From: Phycisphaerales bacterium
GTDB lineage: Bacteria > Planctomycetota > Phycisphaerae > Phycisphaerales > UBA1924
Assembly: GCA_029260265.1 (NCBI GenBank)
Contig: JAJDDO010000024.1
Coordinates: 124,001 to 188,000, forward strand
DNA: 64,000 nt
Direction of reading: 5' to 3'
Shown here in pieces: positions 1-7,586 of the stretch. Both the position numbers and the translations under genes were made by a program. Every line of letters begins with the position of its first letter. Position 1 is the first letter of the stretch. Below the pieces are notes generated by a model. It had not been told where the DNA came from. It ran no database searches and saw only the letters and a list, made by a program, of their open reading frames with translations.

Positions 1-594
1 CAGTTCACACTTATCGAAGGCGATTGCCTGGCAACCAAACGAGCGCTCAATGTGGATGCGGTGCGGGTGCTCGCCGATGAGGAGTTCAAGCTGGTAGCCA
101 ACCTGCCCTACCACGCGGCGACACCGCTCATGATCACCCTGATGACCAAGCACCCACAATGCACCGGCGCATTCACGACAATTCAGCGTGAAGTCGCCCA
201 AAGATTCGGCGCCGGTTGTGGATCAAAGATCTACGGCACCGTAGGGGTCATTGCCCAGTGCCTCGGGGATGTTGAGCACATCGCCACCCTCCCCCCAAGC
301 TGTTTCTGGCCTCGCCCAGAGGTCACCAGCGCGATGTTCGGATGGACACGCAGCGAAAAACCCATCGCGGGAGACGATTGGCAATGGTGGACGGTGTTTG
401 CAGATCTGACGCAGCACTTTTTTATGTCCAGAAGAAAAAAAATATCTTCCGCCATGAAAAAACTCGCCCCAGGATTCTCACACTACCCCGATGGAGTGAG
501 CGCAGACGAGCGGATCGACCAACTGACACCGATGCAGATCGAATCCCTTTGCCGATCCGTGCAAGCGGCGCGTGATTCGGGCGAGGATTGCTGA
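1..594 (+). CDS. rsmA: 16S rRNA (adenine-N6)-dimethyltransferase RsmA/KsgA, 5'-truncated by window edge
   Basis: The enzyme dimethylates two adjacent adenines near the 3' end of 16S rRNA with S-adenosylmethionine, late in 30S assembly. The reading frame is already open at base 1, so roughly 75-80 N-terminal residues, including the glycine-rich SAM loop, lie outside the window. Visible are the acidic EGD turn (fragment residues 6-8), the catalytic NLPY motif (34-37) and the C-terminal helical domain with the basic SRRKK segment typical of the family. The next gene follows on the same strand after about 43 bases. NLPY followed by the FxxRRK-type segment makes the assignment firm. Confidence 0.93.
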   Translation, partial: QFTLIEGDCLATKRALNVDAVRVLADEEFKLVANLPYHAATPLMITLMTKHPQCTGAFTTIQREVAQRFGAGCGSKIYGTVGVIAQCLGDVEHIATLPPSCFWPRPEVTSAMFGWTRSEKPIAGDDWQWWTVFADLTQHFFMSRRKKISSAMKKLAPGFSHYPDGVSADERIDQLTPMQIESLCRSVQAARDSGEDC

Positions 595-637
595 TAGAAT
601 CGGCTGCTGAAGTGTGTTTTTTCTTCGGAAGGTTCAG

Positions 638-1630
638 ATGCCCGACGGACAGACGCTTGCAAACTCATTGGCCCCTCTGCTGCAGAGCACCTGCAGACAT
701 CGGCTCGGGAAAATCAACTGGTTCCGCGCCACCTGGCAACACGGCGGCGCAGGAACAGGCTTCTCCACATGGACATTCCCCGATGGACGCGAGGTGCCAT
801 GCGTGGTCAAGCTGCCCGTTGGGCATCGTGAATACCACTGGACCAAACGCCTCGGATTGGTGGATCCGCTCGATTGGGACTCACCCGATTCACTCGCCCT
901 GCCCACACCTCGCGTGCTCGCAGCCGGGTACGACCTGGGCGACTACGACCTCGCGTGGGTGATCATCGAGAAGCTCCGCAATCCGCCCGTCGCCTCAGAA
1001 CTCAACGAGGGTGTTCTGTGGGAACTCTTCGAGACCGCAGCAGAGTTTCAGTCGGCCGCCATCCTCGAAGAATCCGTCGTTGATGCGTCCAAAGAGCACA
1101 CGGTCCACGATTGGGCCGGCCTGATTGAAAAGGGGCTCAACTCCGTCCGCCGACACGAGATCGACCACGAAGATCGGTGGATTCACCTGCTCGAGCGTAC
1201 CCAGCAGGATCTCGATGCCCTGGTTGCACGCTGGCGTGGGCGTCCGATGGACACCTGGTGCCATCATGATCTGCACGCACAAAATGTCATGCGCAGGCTT
1301 AATCCAGAGAAAGGTTCCCGTGGCCGGTGCGTGCTGATCGACCTCGCAATGGTCGGTCCGGGGTGCTGGATCGAGGATGCGCTGTACCTCGAGCGCCTCC
1401 ACTGGGGACAAGAAGAAAAACTGTTTGGAATGGATCCGTTAGGGACACTCGCATCGACCCGCCAGGCCATCGGGCTCCCCGTTGATGACCAAGATATGGC
1501 CCTCGCAGATGTCCGCCGGGTGCTGATGGCGGCCTCATCACCGGCCTTTTTACGAACAGAAGGCGATCCGTCGTACCTGAATGGGGCAATAGAGGTCTTA
1601 GATCGGCTTTTGCCCGCGGTAATCGGGTAG
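638..1630 (+). CDS. Aminoglycoside phosphotransferase (APH)-family kinase-like protein
   Basis: Protein-kinase-like fold that phosphorylates a small molecule; the substrate cannot be told from sequence. The catalytic loop is plain: HHDLHAQN at residues 209-216 (the HxDxxxxN signature), followed by a metal-binding aspartate near residue 235 in LIDLAMVGPG. Length of 330 residues is normal for the family. The ATG at 638 is preferred over an upstream GTG because GGAAGG lies six bases before it. It follows rsmA and precedes the histone-like gene on the same strand. Planctomycetes carry many APH proteins acting in metabolism rather than antibiotic resistance, so no resistance role is inferred. Confidence 0.8.
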   Translation: MPDGQTLANSLAPLLQSTCRHRLGKINWFRATWQHGGAGTGFSTWTFPDGREVPCVVKLPVGHREYHWTKRLGLVDPLDWDSPDSLALPTPRVLAAGYDLGDYDLAWVIIEKLRNPPVASELNEGVLWELFETAAEFQSAAILEESVVDASKEHTVHDWAGLIEKGLNSVRRHEIDHEDRWIHLLERTQQDLDALVARWRGRPMDTWCHHDLHAQNVMRRLNPEKGSRGRCVLIDLAMVGPGCWIEDALYLERLHWGQEEKLFGMDPLGTLASTRQAIGLPVDDQDMALADVRRVLMAASSPAFLRTEGDPSYLNGAIEVLDRLLPAVIG

Positions 1631-1724
1631 AATACAGCCGAGTTGCTACGGGGGTGGATCCCCATAGCCATCAGAAAGAACCCATAGCCGATTCAGTCGG
1701 TGTTTTCTTTGAAAGAGGTACGCA

Positions 1725-1892
1725 ATGGATTTGCTCGAAAAGATGCAGCAGTTGGTCGAATCATGCCGCGAAGATTACAACAAAGCCAAGGGCGGAAACA
1801 AAGCCGCAGGCACTCGCGTCCGCAAGACCATGCAAGATGTAAAAAATGTCGCGCAAGAAATCCGCAAAGAGATGCTCGGATCGCGGGACTGA
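1725..1892 (+). CDS. Histone H1-like Hc1-family protein, 55 aa
   Basis: A short gene of 55 residues starting MDLLEKMQQLVESC and ending KEMLGSRD. The centre reads GNKAAGTRVRKTMQDVKN, which matches the conserved core of the Hc1 'histone H1-like' family of Chlamydiae, Bacteroidetes and Planctomycetes. Hc1 proteins are small helical DNA-associated proteins; nucleoid binding here is inferred from the family. GAAAGAGG six bases before the ATG is a good ribosome-binding site. Unlike chlamydial Hc1 it lacks a long lysine-rich tail, so any compaction role is uncertain. It stands alone between the APH-like gene and fabZ, all on the plus strand. Confidence 0.8.
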   Translation: MDLLEKMQQLVESCREDYNKAKGGNKAAGTRVRKTMQDVKNVAQEIRKEMLGSRD

Positions 1893-1930
1893 TCAAACTC
1901 AACGATTGGTAGAAGCATTGGAGTCTTGCT

Positions 1931-2464
1931 ATGTCCGCTGCGCCAAGCACAACCGAAGATTCATCCACACCAGAGACCGCAGACGCAGATCGCTCGTTCG
2001 CTCTTGATCTCAGCGCGATCGATCTGGATGCAACCTACGCATCCCAAGAGAAGATCTTTGAGATGATCCCGCATCGCCATGAAATGGCGCTGCTTGATCG
2101 GGTGATCTGGACCAGCGAAGACCAGAGCTCGGGCGTCGCGATCAAGCATGTCCGCGATGATGAGTTCTGGGTCCGGGGGCATTTCCCCGGTCAGCCGATG
2201 CTCCCCGGTGTGCTGATGATCGAAGCGGGCGCCCAGCTCTCGTGCTACCTCTTCAATGAGCGGAACGGCTCAGTCTCCACCGCCGCCTTCCTGCGAATCG
2301 AGAATGCGGTGTTCCGCCGATCGGTGACCGTGGGCGATGACCTGCTCCTGCTGTGCAAGGGAATCAAAATGTCCAAACGCCGGTTCACCAGCGAGATCCA
2401 GGGCGTGGTCGATGGGAACCTCTGCTTCGAGGCGGTCATCACAGGCATGAAGATCTCAAAGTAG
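1931..2464 (+). CDS. fabZ: 3-hydroxyacyl-[acyl-carrier-protein] dehydratase FabZ
   Basis: Dehydrates 3-hydroxyacyl-ACP to trans-2-enoyl-ACP in type II fatty acid synthesis. The hot-dog-fold signature is complete: PHRHEMALLDRV, then GHFPGQPMLPGVLMIEAGAQ with catalytic His84 and Glu98, the 14-residue spacing seen in characterised FabZ. At 177 residues it is longer than the usual 145-150 because of about 30 extra N-terminal residues rich in Ser, Thr, Ala and Asp. A GGAG motif precedes the ATG. The UvrC-like gene begins 10 bases after its stop, so the two may be co-transcribed. It could be one of several HotDog dehydratases in the genome; the motif favours FabZ over FabA. Confidence 0.9.
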   Translation: MSAAPSTTEDSSTPETADADRSFALDLSAIDLDATYASQEKIFEMIPHRHEMALLDRVIWTSEDQSSGVAIKHVRDDEFWVRGHFPGQPMLPGVLMIEAGAQLSCYLFNERNGSVSTAAFLRIENAVFRRSVTVGDDLLLLCKGIKMSKRRFTSEIQGVVDGNLCFEAVITGMKISK

Positions 2465-2474
2465 CCCGATCGCA

Positions 2475-3653
2475 ATGCACACGCTGCACGCTCCGTATAT
2501 CGAAGTTGAAATCAACCAAGATGCGCCCTCGGGCGCATCTTCTTTTTTCCCCGCATCGCCCGGGGTCATCGTGTTCCGCAGCGATGACGAGCGCAGCGTG
2601 CTGATCTGCTCGACCTCGGACATGCGCTCATTCGTCGGAGATAGGCTCGCCACCGAGCACCGCCCGCGAAACACCAAGGTCGATCTGCGTGATGTCGCCC
2701 ACTCGGTCCGAGGATACAAATCCGGGATCGGGCTCGAAACCCGCTGGACGCTCTCACGCCTCGCCAAGTTGGATTCAAGCCCAAAGACCGAACTCGGCAG
2801 GCTATACGCCCAACTCGCCGAACAGGCGATGGTCTACTTCCTCTGCCCGCACAATGACCCAGTCCGGTGGACGGTGACCGATTCCGCCGAGTTGATCAGT
2901 CTCGACACAAACACCCAACACAGATGCATCGGTCCATTCTCACGCAAGGGTGATGCGGAAACGATCTGCGCCGCGCTCGACGATGGGTTCTCGCTGTGCC
3001 GGTATCCAAAGGAACTAGCCCAAGCGCCCAACGGCACCGCGTGCGCTTACAAAGATATGGGCAAGTGCCCCGCGCCATGCGATGGGTCCGAGCCGATTAA
3101 ATCGATGCGGGCAAGATTCGATGATTCCAGGCTGCTCATCAACCACGGCGTTGATGCAGGAATCACACGATGCCAACGATCAATCGAACACGCATCACAA
3201 CAGATGGAGTTCGAGCAGGCCGCAGCTAGCAAGCGGCTGCTTGATGCTCTCAACACAGTGCGATCGCGGGGCGCACTGCACACCCGCGGATTGCTCGGTT
3301 TCACCGCGATGGTCTTCGCGCCCAGCGTTCGCAAAGGCTGGGCCGGGGTATGGGTGCTGGGCGAAAGCGGGCTGAGGATGATCGCAGCGGTCCAAGAGGC
3401 CGCAGAGCGTGAGCAAATCAGCGAGCTGCTCTTGGCGGCTCGATCACATCACGCAATCGCCCGAGTCGATGACCTGATCGCGTTGGATCTTGGATTGCTC
3501 GCCAGAGAAGTCTCCGCAAAGCCCGGGCGTGGACGCCGGCGTATCTCAACGGTGTTTGATCTCCGCGATGAGATCCAGATCGGCGAGATGCACAAGGCGA
3601 TTGTGCACGCCGCCAACGCAAACCCCGCTGACTCGGGCACCGATGGACGCTAA
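2475..3653 (+). CDS. UvrC/Cho-like protein with decayed GIY-YIG domain and UVR motif
   Basis: The middle matches the region after the nuclease domain of UvrC: a GPFSRKGDAETICAAL segment, then ACAYKDMGKCPAPCDG, equivalent to the cysteine-bearing stretch of UvrC, then a UVR helix pair (QQMEFEQAAASKRLL, about residues 235-260) that in UvrC binds UvrB. The N-terminus aligns with GIY-YIG (SPGVIVFRSDDERSVLIC) but the signature tyrosines are replaced, so 3' incision activity is doubtful. The UvrC C-terminal RNase H-like endonuclease and HhH domains are absent. It is 392 residues against about 600 for UvrC. A repair-related or regulatory role is an inference. manA starts eight bases downstream. Confidence 0.7.
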   Translation: MHTLHAPYIEVEINQDAPSGASSFFPASPGVIVFRSDDERSVLICSTSDMRSFVGDRLATEHRPRNTKVDLRDVAHSVRGYKSGIGLETRWTLSRLAKLDSSPKTELGRLYAQLAEQAMVYFLCPHNDPVRWTVTDSAELISLDTNTQHRCIGPFSRKGDAETICAALDDGFSLCRYPKELAQAPNGTACAYKDMGKCPAPCDGSEPIKSMRARFDDSRLLINHGVDAGITRCQRSIEHASQQMEFEQAAASKRLLDALNTVRSRGALHTRGLLGFTAMVFAPSVRKGWAGVWVLGESGLRMIAAVQEAAEREQISELLLAARSHHAIARVDDLIALDLGLLAREVSAKPGRGRRRISTVFDLRDEIQIGEMHKAIVHAANANPADSGTDGR

Positions 3654-3661
3654 AACTATAC

Positions 3662-4726
3662 ATGAATGATGACAAGCCCTACCCGGTTGTGCTCGACCCG
3701 ATCCTCAAATCCAAGGTCTGGGGCGGCGACACGCTGTCTCAGTTCGGCAAACCGATGACAACCGGCAAAACAATCGGCGAGAGCTGGGAGCTGGCCGACC
3801 TCGATTCGACCAGCGCAACCGGTGGTGGGGGTGAGCCGGCGCATTCGGTGATCGCCAATGGCCCGATGGCGGGCAACACGATCCACGATGCGATGGATGC
3901 GTGGGGTAACGGAATGCTTGGCAAATCACAGTCAATCGGCAGCGGATTCCCGCTGCTGGTCAAGTACCTCGATGCCCGCGAGCACCTCAGCATCCAGGTG
4001 CACCCTTCGGTTGCCTACGCAGAAACACACCCGGATGCTCACCTCAAGACCGAGAGCTGGTACATCCTCCACGCCGAGCCGGGTGCGGTCATTTATGCGG
4101 GGTTCAACGAAGGCACCGCCACGAACGATCTGCAAACAGCGATCGCAGAGGGCACCGTCCCTGAGATCATGCGCACATTCCCCGCCGTTCCCGGCGAGTG
4201 CTGGACACTCGAGAGTGGCACCGTGCATGCGCTCGGCGCGGGCGTGGTGGTGGCCGAGGTGCAAACGCCAAGCGATACGACCTTCCGCGTGTACGACTGG
4301 GCAAAGGAATACGGCCGCGCCGGGCGTGAGCTGCATATCGAGCAGGCCCTGGCGTGCGCCAGCTTTGAAGATCAACCGCCACCGATTGGTGCGGATCTCG
4401 GGCTCAGCGCGCACGGCGATCCGATGGGCGGACCTCCCAAGATGGGGGCGGTGCGGACTCAGGTTGCCAAAACCAAGTTTTATACGATCGAGGTCATCAG
4501 CGCGAGCTGCCACAGCGAGCCGCTGGGCGGCGATGGCGACTCCCCGATCGTGGTGATGTTTCCAAGGACGATGGGTGCGTCGATCGCGAGCGAATCAAAC
4601 GCGTTCGAAGAGGTGATGGTCGAGGCCGGCCAGACTATTTTGATCCCCGCCGCGTGCACACCCGACGCGGTGCTCCGCGCAGGGCCCGGGACCGAAGCCG
4701 TGCTGGCGAGGATTGTGGGACAATAA
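3662..4726 (+). CDS. manA: Mannose-6-phosphate isomerase, class I
   Basis: Zinc-dependent interconversion of mannose 6-phosphate and fructose 6-phosphate, feeding GDP-mannose and polysaccharide synthesis. The cupin zinc site is visible: LSIQVHPSVAYAETHP (Gln and His ligands near residues 111-113), KTESWYIL (Glu near 130) and GTVHALGAG (His near 188). The opening VLDPILKSKVWGG is typical of class I enzymes of 320-400 residues. The start has no ribosome-binding site; a TAAAAC box overlapping the previous stop codon lies five bases before ATG, so it may be translated by coupling or from a leaderless RNA. The convergent aminotransferase gene across the short spacer could supply activated amino sugars to the same surface glycans. 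Confidence 0.92.
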   Translation: MNDDKPYPVVLDPILKSKVWGGDTLSQFGKPMTTGKTIGESWELADLDSTSATGGGGEPAHSVIANGPMAGNTIHDAMDAWGNGMLGKSQSIGSGFPLLVKYLDAREHLSIQVHPSVAYAETHPDAHLKTESWYILHAEPGAVIYAGFNEGTATNDLQTAIAEGTVPEIMRTFPAVPGECWTLESGTVHALGAGVVVAEVQTPSDTTFRVYDWAKEYGRAGRELHIEQALACASFEDQPPPIGADLGLSAHGDPMGGPPKMGAVRTQVAKTKFYTIEVISASCHSEPLGGDGDSPIVVMFPRTMGASIASESNAFEEVMVEAGQTILIPAACTPDAVLRAGPGTEAVLARIVGQ

Positions 4727-4731
4727 AAAAA

Positions 4732-4751
4732 CCGCTCCCTCACGGTCGCGG
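4732..4751 (-). terminator. Candidate intrinsic terminator of the minus-strand aminotransferase gene
   Basis: Read on the minus strand, CCGC and GCGG arms enclose a 12-base loop and are followed directly by seven T (4731-4725). The stem is short, but the T tract and position just past the minus-strand stop codon fit a terminator lying between two convergent genes. Confidence 0.45.
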
Positions 4752-4780
4752 CTCGATGAGAATCGGTTGGTGAAGTGGAG

Positions 4781-5950
4781 TTACTTCCGGAACGCGTCAG
4801 CGACCTTGGCGATGGCATCGCACACGCCGTTGGCCTGCTCGTCGCTGAGGTTCTGGTGGATCGGGATGCAGAACACGCAGGTGCTCAGCTTCTTGGCGAC
4901 CTTGGGATGATCAGAGTTCTTGGCGATCTCGGCGAACACGGGCTGCTCGGTGAGCGGCTTGGGGTAATGCACCGCGGTCGGCACGCCTTCCTTATTGAGC
5001 GCCGCACAGAACTCATCGCGGGTGCAACTCAGCTTCTCCAACTCAGCGCGGCAGGTGTACAGGTGCCACGCAGGGTTGGATCCCTTGGTCGGGACCGGTC
5101 GAAGCACGCCCTCGATCGCATCGATGCGGCTTGCATAGATATCGGCGACCGCGCGCCGGCGGTTGGTCTCGTCGCCAAGGGTTTCAAGCTTGCTCAGCCC
5201 GATCGCGCCGGTGATGTCGTTCATGCGGTAGTTGAACCCGATGGATTCGTGGAGGTACTTGCCCGTCTCGCCGTGCGAACGCAGGAAGCCCATCTCCGTT
5301 GCAAGTTTTTCGTCATTGACGGTAACCATCCCGCCCTCGCCGGTGCCGAGGTTCTTGGTGGCGTAGAACGAGTAGGTGCACGCATCGCCGAACGCGCCGA
5401 TGCCCTTGCCGTTGTATTCCGCGAGGTGCGCCTGAGCGCTGTCATAGATCACCTTGAGGTTGTGCTTCTTGGCGATCGCTTCGATCGCGTCGATGTCAAC
5501 GGGGATGCCATACAGGTGGGTTACGGCGATGGCCTTGGTCTTCGGCGTGATCAACCGCTCGATGTCCGCCGGGTCGGCCTGGTACGAATCTTCGAGCACA
5601 TCACAGAAGACAACCTTCGCCTGCGCCGCAACAAGCATCGAAACCGTCGCGATAAAAGTCCACGCGGGCGTGATGACCTCGTCGCCCGGCTCAAGCAACG
5701 CCCCATACGCGAGCTGAAGCGCGCAGGTGCCATTGGCACAGGTCAGCCCGAGCTTGGCATCGGACTGCTTGGCAAACTCTTCTTCGAGGGCAGCACACTT
5801 GGAGGCTGCACGAAGCATGCCCGACTTGAGCACCTCCGTCGCCGCGTCAATGTCCTTCTCGGTCAACCCGACAGCCATAAACGGAACATTGGATTCGAAT
5901 ACGGGGGTTCCGCCGTTGATGGCCAGGTCGGATGCGGTCGCGGTGGTCAT
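4781..5950 (-). CDS. DegT/DnrJ/EryC1/StrS-family PLP-dependent sugar aminotransferase
   Basis: Transfers an amino group to a nucleotide-linked keto-sugar, a step toward surface polysaccharide or glycan amino sugars. The PLP lysine is Lys199 in SFYATKNLGTGEGG; the cofactor-contacting VIYDSAQAH segment precedes it, and NYRMNDITGAIG follows, all in family order. Length is 389 residues, as usual. The ATG at 5950 is preferred to one 51 bases upstream because AGGAG lies seven bases before it. The exact sugar product cannot be read. It is convergent with manA, also a sugar-nucleotide pathway gene, and has about 530 bases of noncoding sequence upstream. Confidence 0.9.
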   Translation of the reverse strand: MTTATASDLAINGGTPVFESNVPFMAVGLTEKDIDAATEVLKSGMLRAASKCAALEEEFAKQSDAKLGLTCANGTCALQLAYGALLEPGDEVITPAWTFIATVSMLVAAQAKVVFCDVLEDSYQADPADIERLITPKTKAIAVTHLYGIPVDIDAIEAIAKKHNLKVIYDSAQAHLAEYNGKGIGAFGDACTYSFYATKNLGTGEGGMVTVNDEKLATEMGFLRSHGETGKYLHESIGFNYRMNDITGAIGLSKLETLGDETNRRRAVADIYASRIDAIEGVLRPVPTKGSNPAWHLYTCRAELEKLSCTRDEFCAALNKEGVPTAVHYPKPLTEQPVFAEIAKNSDHPKVAKKLSTCVFCIPIHQNLSDEQANGVCDAIAKVADAFRK

Positions 5951-6478
5951 ATCAAAGCTCCTCAGACAGCGATGCGCTGCGAGGGAACAATATGCGTCCA
6001 TGCTCAGAATTGCACGGATTATTCACGCCAAAAACCGCGTTCTTATGGGCAAAAATCGAGAAAATGAAAAAATATCGGGCCATTCACTGGCATATTCTCG
6101 GGCGTGATGTACTTTGAGGTGTTGACCACACTGGCCGACACCGAAACGAACACACGCCGGAAAGACTGACCCCCGGCGATCACAATCTCTCTTTCTCTCT
6201 CTGCCAAGACAGGCAAAGCACAAACCCCGTGACAGCGGGGTTTATGCTTTTTTGAATGCGCGCATACCTTGTCACAAGTTCCCGATTTTTGATTTTGAAG
6301 CGTACGAATCAAAACAAGTCTGAGTTCGCTAAGCCAGTATGCTGCATAGTTTTATGGCAATGCGAATCTAGATTCGGCGCGCGTTTTCTGGTTTTTATGA
6401 AAAATGAGTTCATACTAAACAGACTTCGCGGTTCATGGAACTGCAAGAGAACCAGTCCTGTTTGAGGGGGAAAAACCA
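5951..6478. other. Intergenic region between divergent genes
   Basis: 528 bases separating the minus-strand aminotransferase from the plus-strand PEP-CTERM-like gene. It becomes AT-rich from about 6040 onward. It holds a plus-strand hairpin plus T tract at 6222-6256 with no plus-strand gene in front of it, and a GAGGGGG ribosome-binding site at 6464-6470 for the next gene. No convincing protein gene is seen on either strand. Confidence 0.6.
6222..6256 (+). terminator. Orphan intrinsic-terminator-like hairpin, possible end of a small RNA
   Basis: AAACCCCG (6222-6229) pairs with CGGGGTTT (6236-6243) around a six-base loop, and a run of six T follows after ATGC. A smaller TGCC/GGCA hairpin sits just upstream (6202-6215). 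No plus-strand gene precedes it, so it may end an unannotated small RNA starting between about 6120 and 6200. Confidence 0.45.
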
Positions 6479-7126
6479 ATGAAGAATGTAAACTATTGCT
6501 TGGGCCTTGCTGTTGCCGCACTGTGTGCACAGAGTTCGCTGGGTGCGATTACGAACCTGAACGCCGGTGAGTCAGCCGATCTGTTTGGGATTACCTCTGC
6601 AGAAGACAACTCGCTTGTCGGGGGAATACCCGCAGGTGGCGATTTTTCAGAGGACTTTGTGATTGGTGATGCTGCAGGGAACTTCTTCGAGGCGAACTTC
6701 AAGTCGCGCGTGGTAATCAGAAACGACACAGGAACCGTTGATTTTTATTGGCAGATCCGCGATGTTGAAGACCTGTCTGGCCAAGTAGCTTCCGTTGTCG
6801 TCAACGGATACCAAGCATGGTCGGTTGGTGTTGAATACCGCCCAGATTCGCTCGGCGATATCGGCCCGAACAGTGCCTTCCGCACCGCAGATGGTGATTC
6901 GATCGGGTACAACTTCGAGAGCCCGGCCGTTGGTTTCCCGGATGAATCAAAGCACTTCCTCGCTCGCACCGACGCGACTGATTACGCGATGACTGGGACA
7001 GTCCGGATTACTCTGGTGACCGGCCAGTTTGTGGATCTGGACACTTGGGCACCAGCGGTGCCAACCCCGGGTGCTCTCTCGCTGCTCGGTCTTGGCGGCT
7101 TGATCGCCGGTCGCCGCCGCCGATAA
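6479..7126 (+). CDS. Secreted protein with PEP-CTERM-like sorting tail
   Basis: 215 residues with an N-terminal signal peptide (MKNVNYCLGLAVAALCAQSSLG, predicted cleavage near SLGA) and a C-terminal VPTPGALSLLGLGGLIAGRRRR tail. The proline-containing motif, short hydrophobic helix and arginine cluster are the three parts of a PEP-CTERM-type sorting signal handled by exosortase systems. The middle is a beta-rich sequence with no family I recognise; NDTGTVDFYWQIRD suggests an immunoglobulin-like or jelly-roll fold. GAGGGGG lies eight bases before ATG. The gene stands alone and ends at a strong terminator. Base composition is more AT-rich than the neighbours, especially upstream. Confidence 0.8.
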   Translation: MKNVNYCLGLAVAALCAQSSLGAITNLNAGESADLFGITSAEDNSLVGGIPAGGDFSEDFVIGDAAGNFFEANFKSRVVIRNDTGTVDFYWQIRDVEDLSGQVASVVVNGYQAWSVGVEYRPDSLGDIGPNSAFRTADGDSIGYNFESPAVGFPDESKHFLARTDATDYAMTGTVRITLVTGQFVDLDTWAPAVPTPGALSLLGLGGLIAGRRRR

Positions 7127-7151
7127 TCATCGATAAAAACACAAACCCCTC

Positions 7152-7179
7152 AGGCACCCGCCATTCCGGGTGCCTTTTT
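7152..7179 (+). terminator. Strong intrinsic terminator of the PEP-CTERM-like gene
   Basis: Perfect nine-base stem AGGCACCCG / CGGGTGCCT with a six-base loop, followed by a run of five T, 25 bases after the stop codon. Confidence 0.9.
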
Positions 7180-7259
7180 CGTGTTCTCATCAGTTTGGCT
7201 CAAACGCCCATACTCACCGGTCGATCTGTGCTCTCGCGGACCACCCGCAGGAGAGCACC

Positions 7260-7562
7260 ATGCCAGAAGCACACACGATTGCCGAGTCGAATCAGAATGC
7301 AGCCAACTACTGGAAGTTCTGCTCGATCATGCTCGGGATCGGGCTCGTCTTCTCGCTGATGGGTCACGCGGGTCCGTCCACTGCTTCGGCATCATTCGAG
7401 GTTCCGCCCGGATGGCGATTGATAGAAGACGATTCGCAATCAAGCGGGACGCTCCGCATCGATGGGTTCGGGCAAATCAACAACCGCCCCGCATTTGTCT
7501 TGATCGACGAAAATGGTCAAGGCGTCGGGTTGCTCCCGATGAAGAATGAGAGCCCGGAGTAA
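7260..7562 (+). CDS. Small single-span membrane protein, unknown function
   Basis: 100 residues. A hydrophilic N-terminus is followed by one hydrophobic segment (about residues 20-40, FCSIMLGIGLVFSLMGHAG), then an extracytoplasmic-looking domain of about 60 residues containing PPGWRLIEDD and GFGQINNRPAFVLIDE. I recognise no family. AGGAG six bases before the ATG supports this start over a longer frame. It lies between a terminator and the convergent accC gene, so it is probably transcribed alone. Confidence 0.65.
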   Translation: MPEAHTIAESNQNAANYWKFCSIMLGIGLVFSLMGHAGPSTASASFEVPPGWRLIEDDSQSSGTLRIDGFGQINNRPAFVLIDENGQGVGLLPMKNESPE

Positions 7563-7586
7563 ACCGAGCTCCGCATCGCTTGAAAC

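Noticed and set aside
4775..6067. Plus-strand frame of 430 codons over the aminotransferase
   Set aside because: It is the antisense of a gene with full PLP-enzyme motifs; its own translation is Arg/Leu-rich with no motif.
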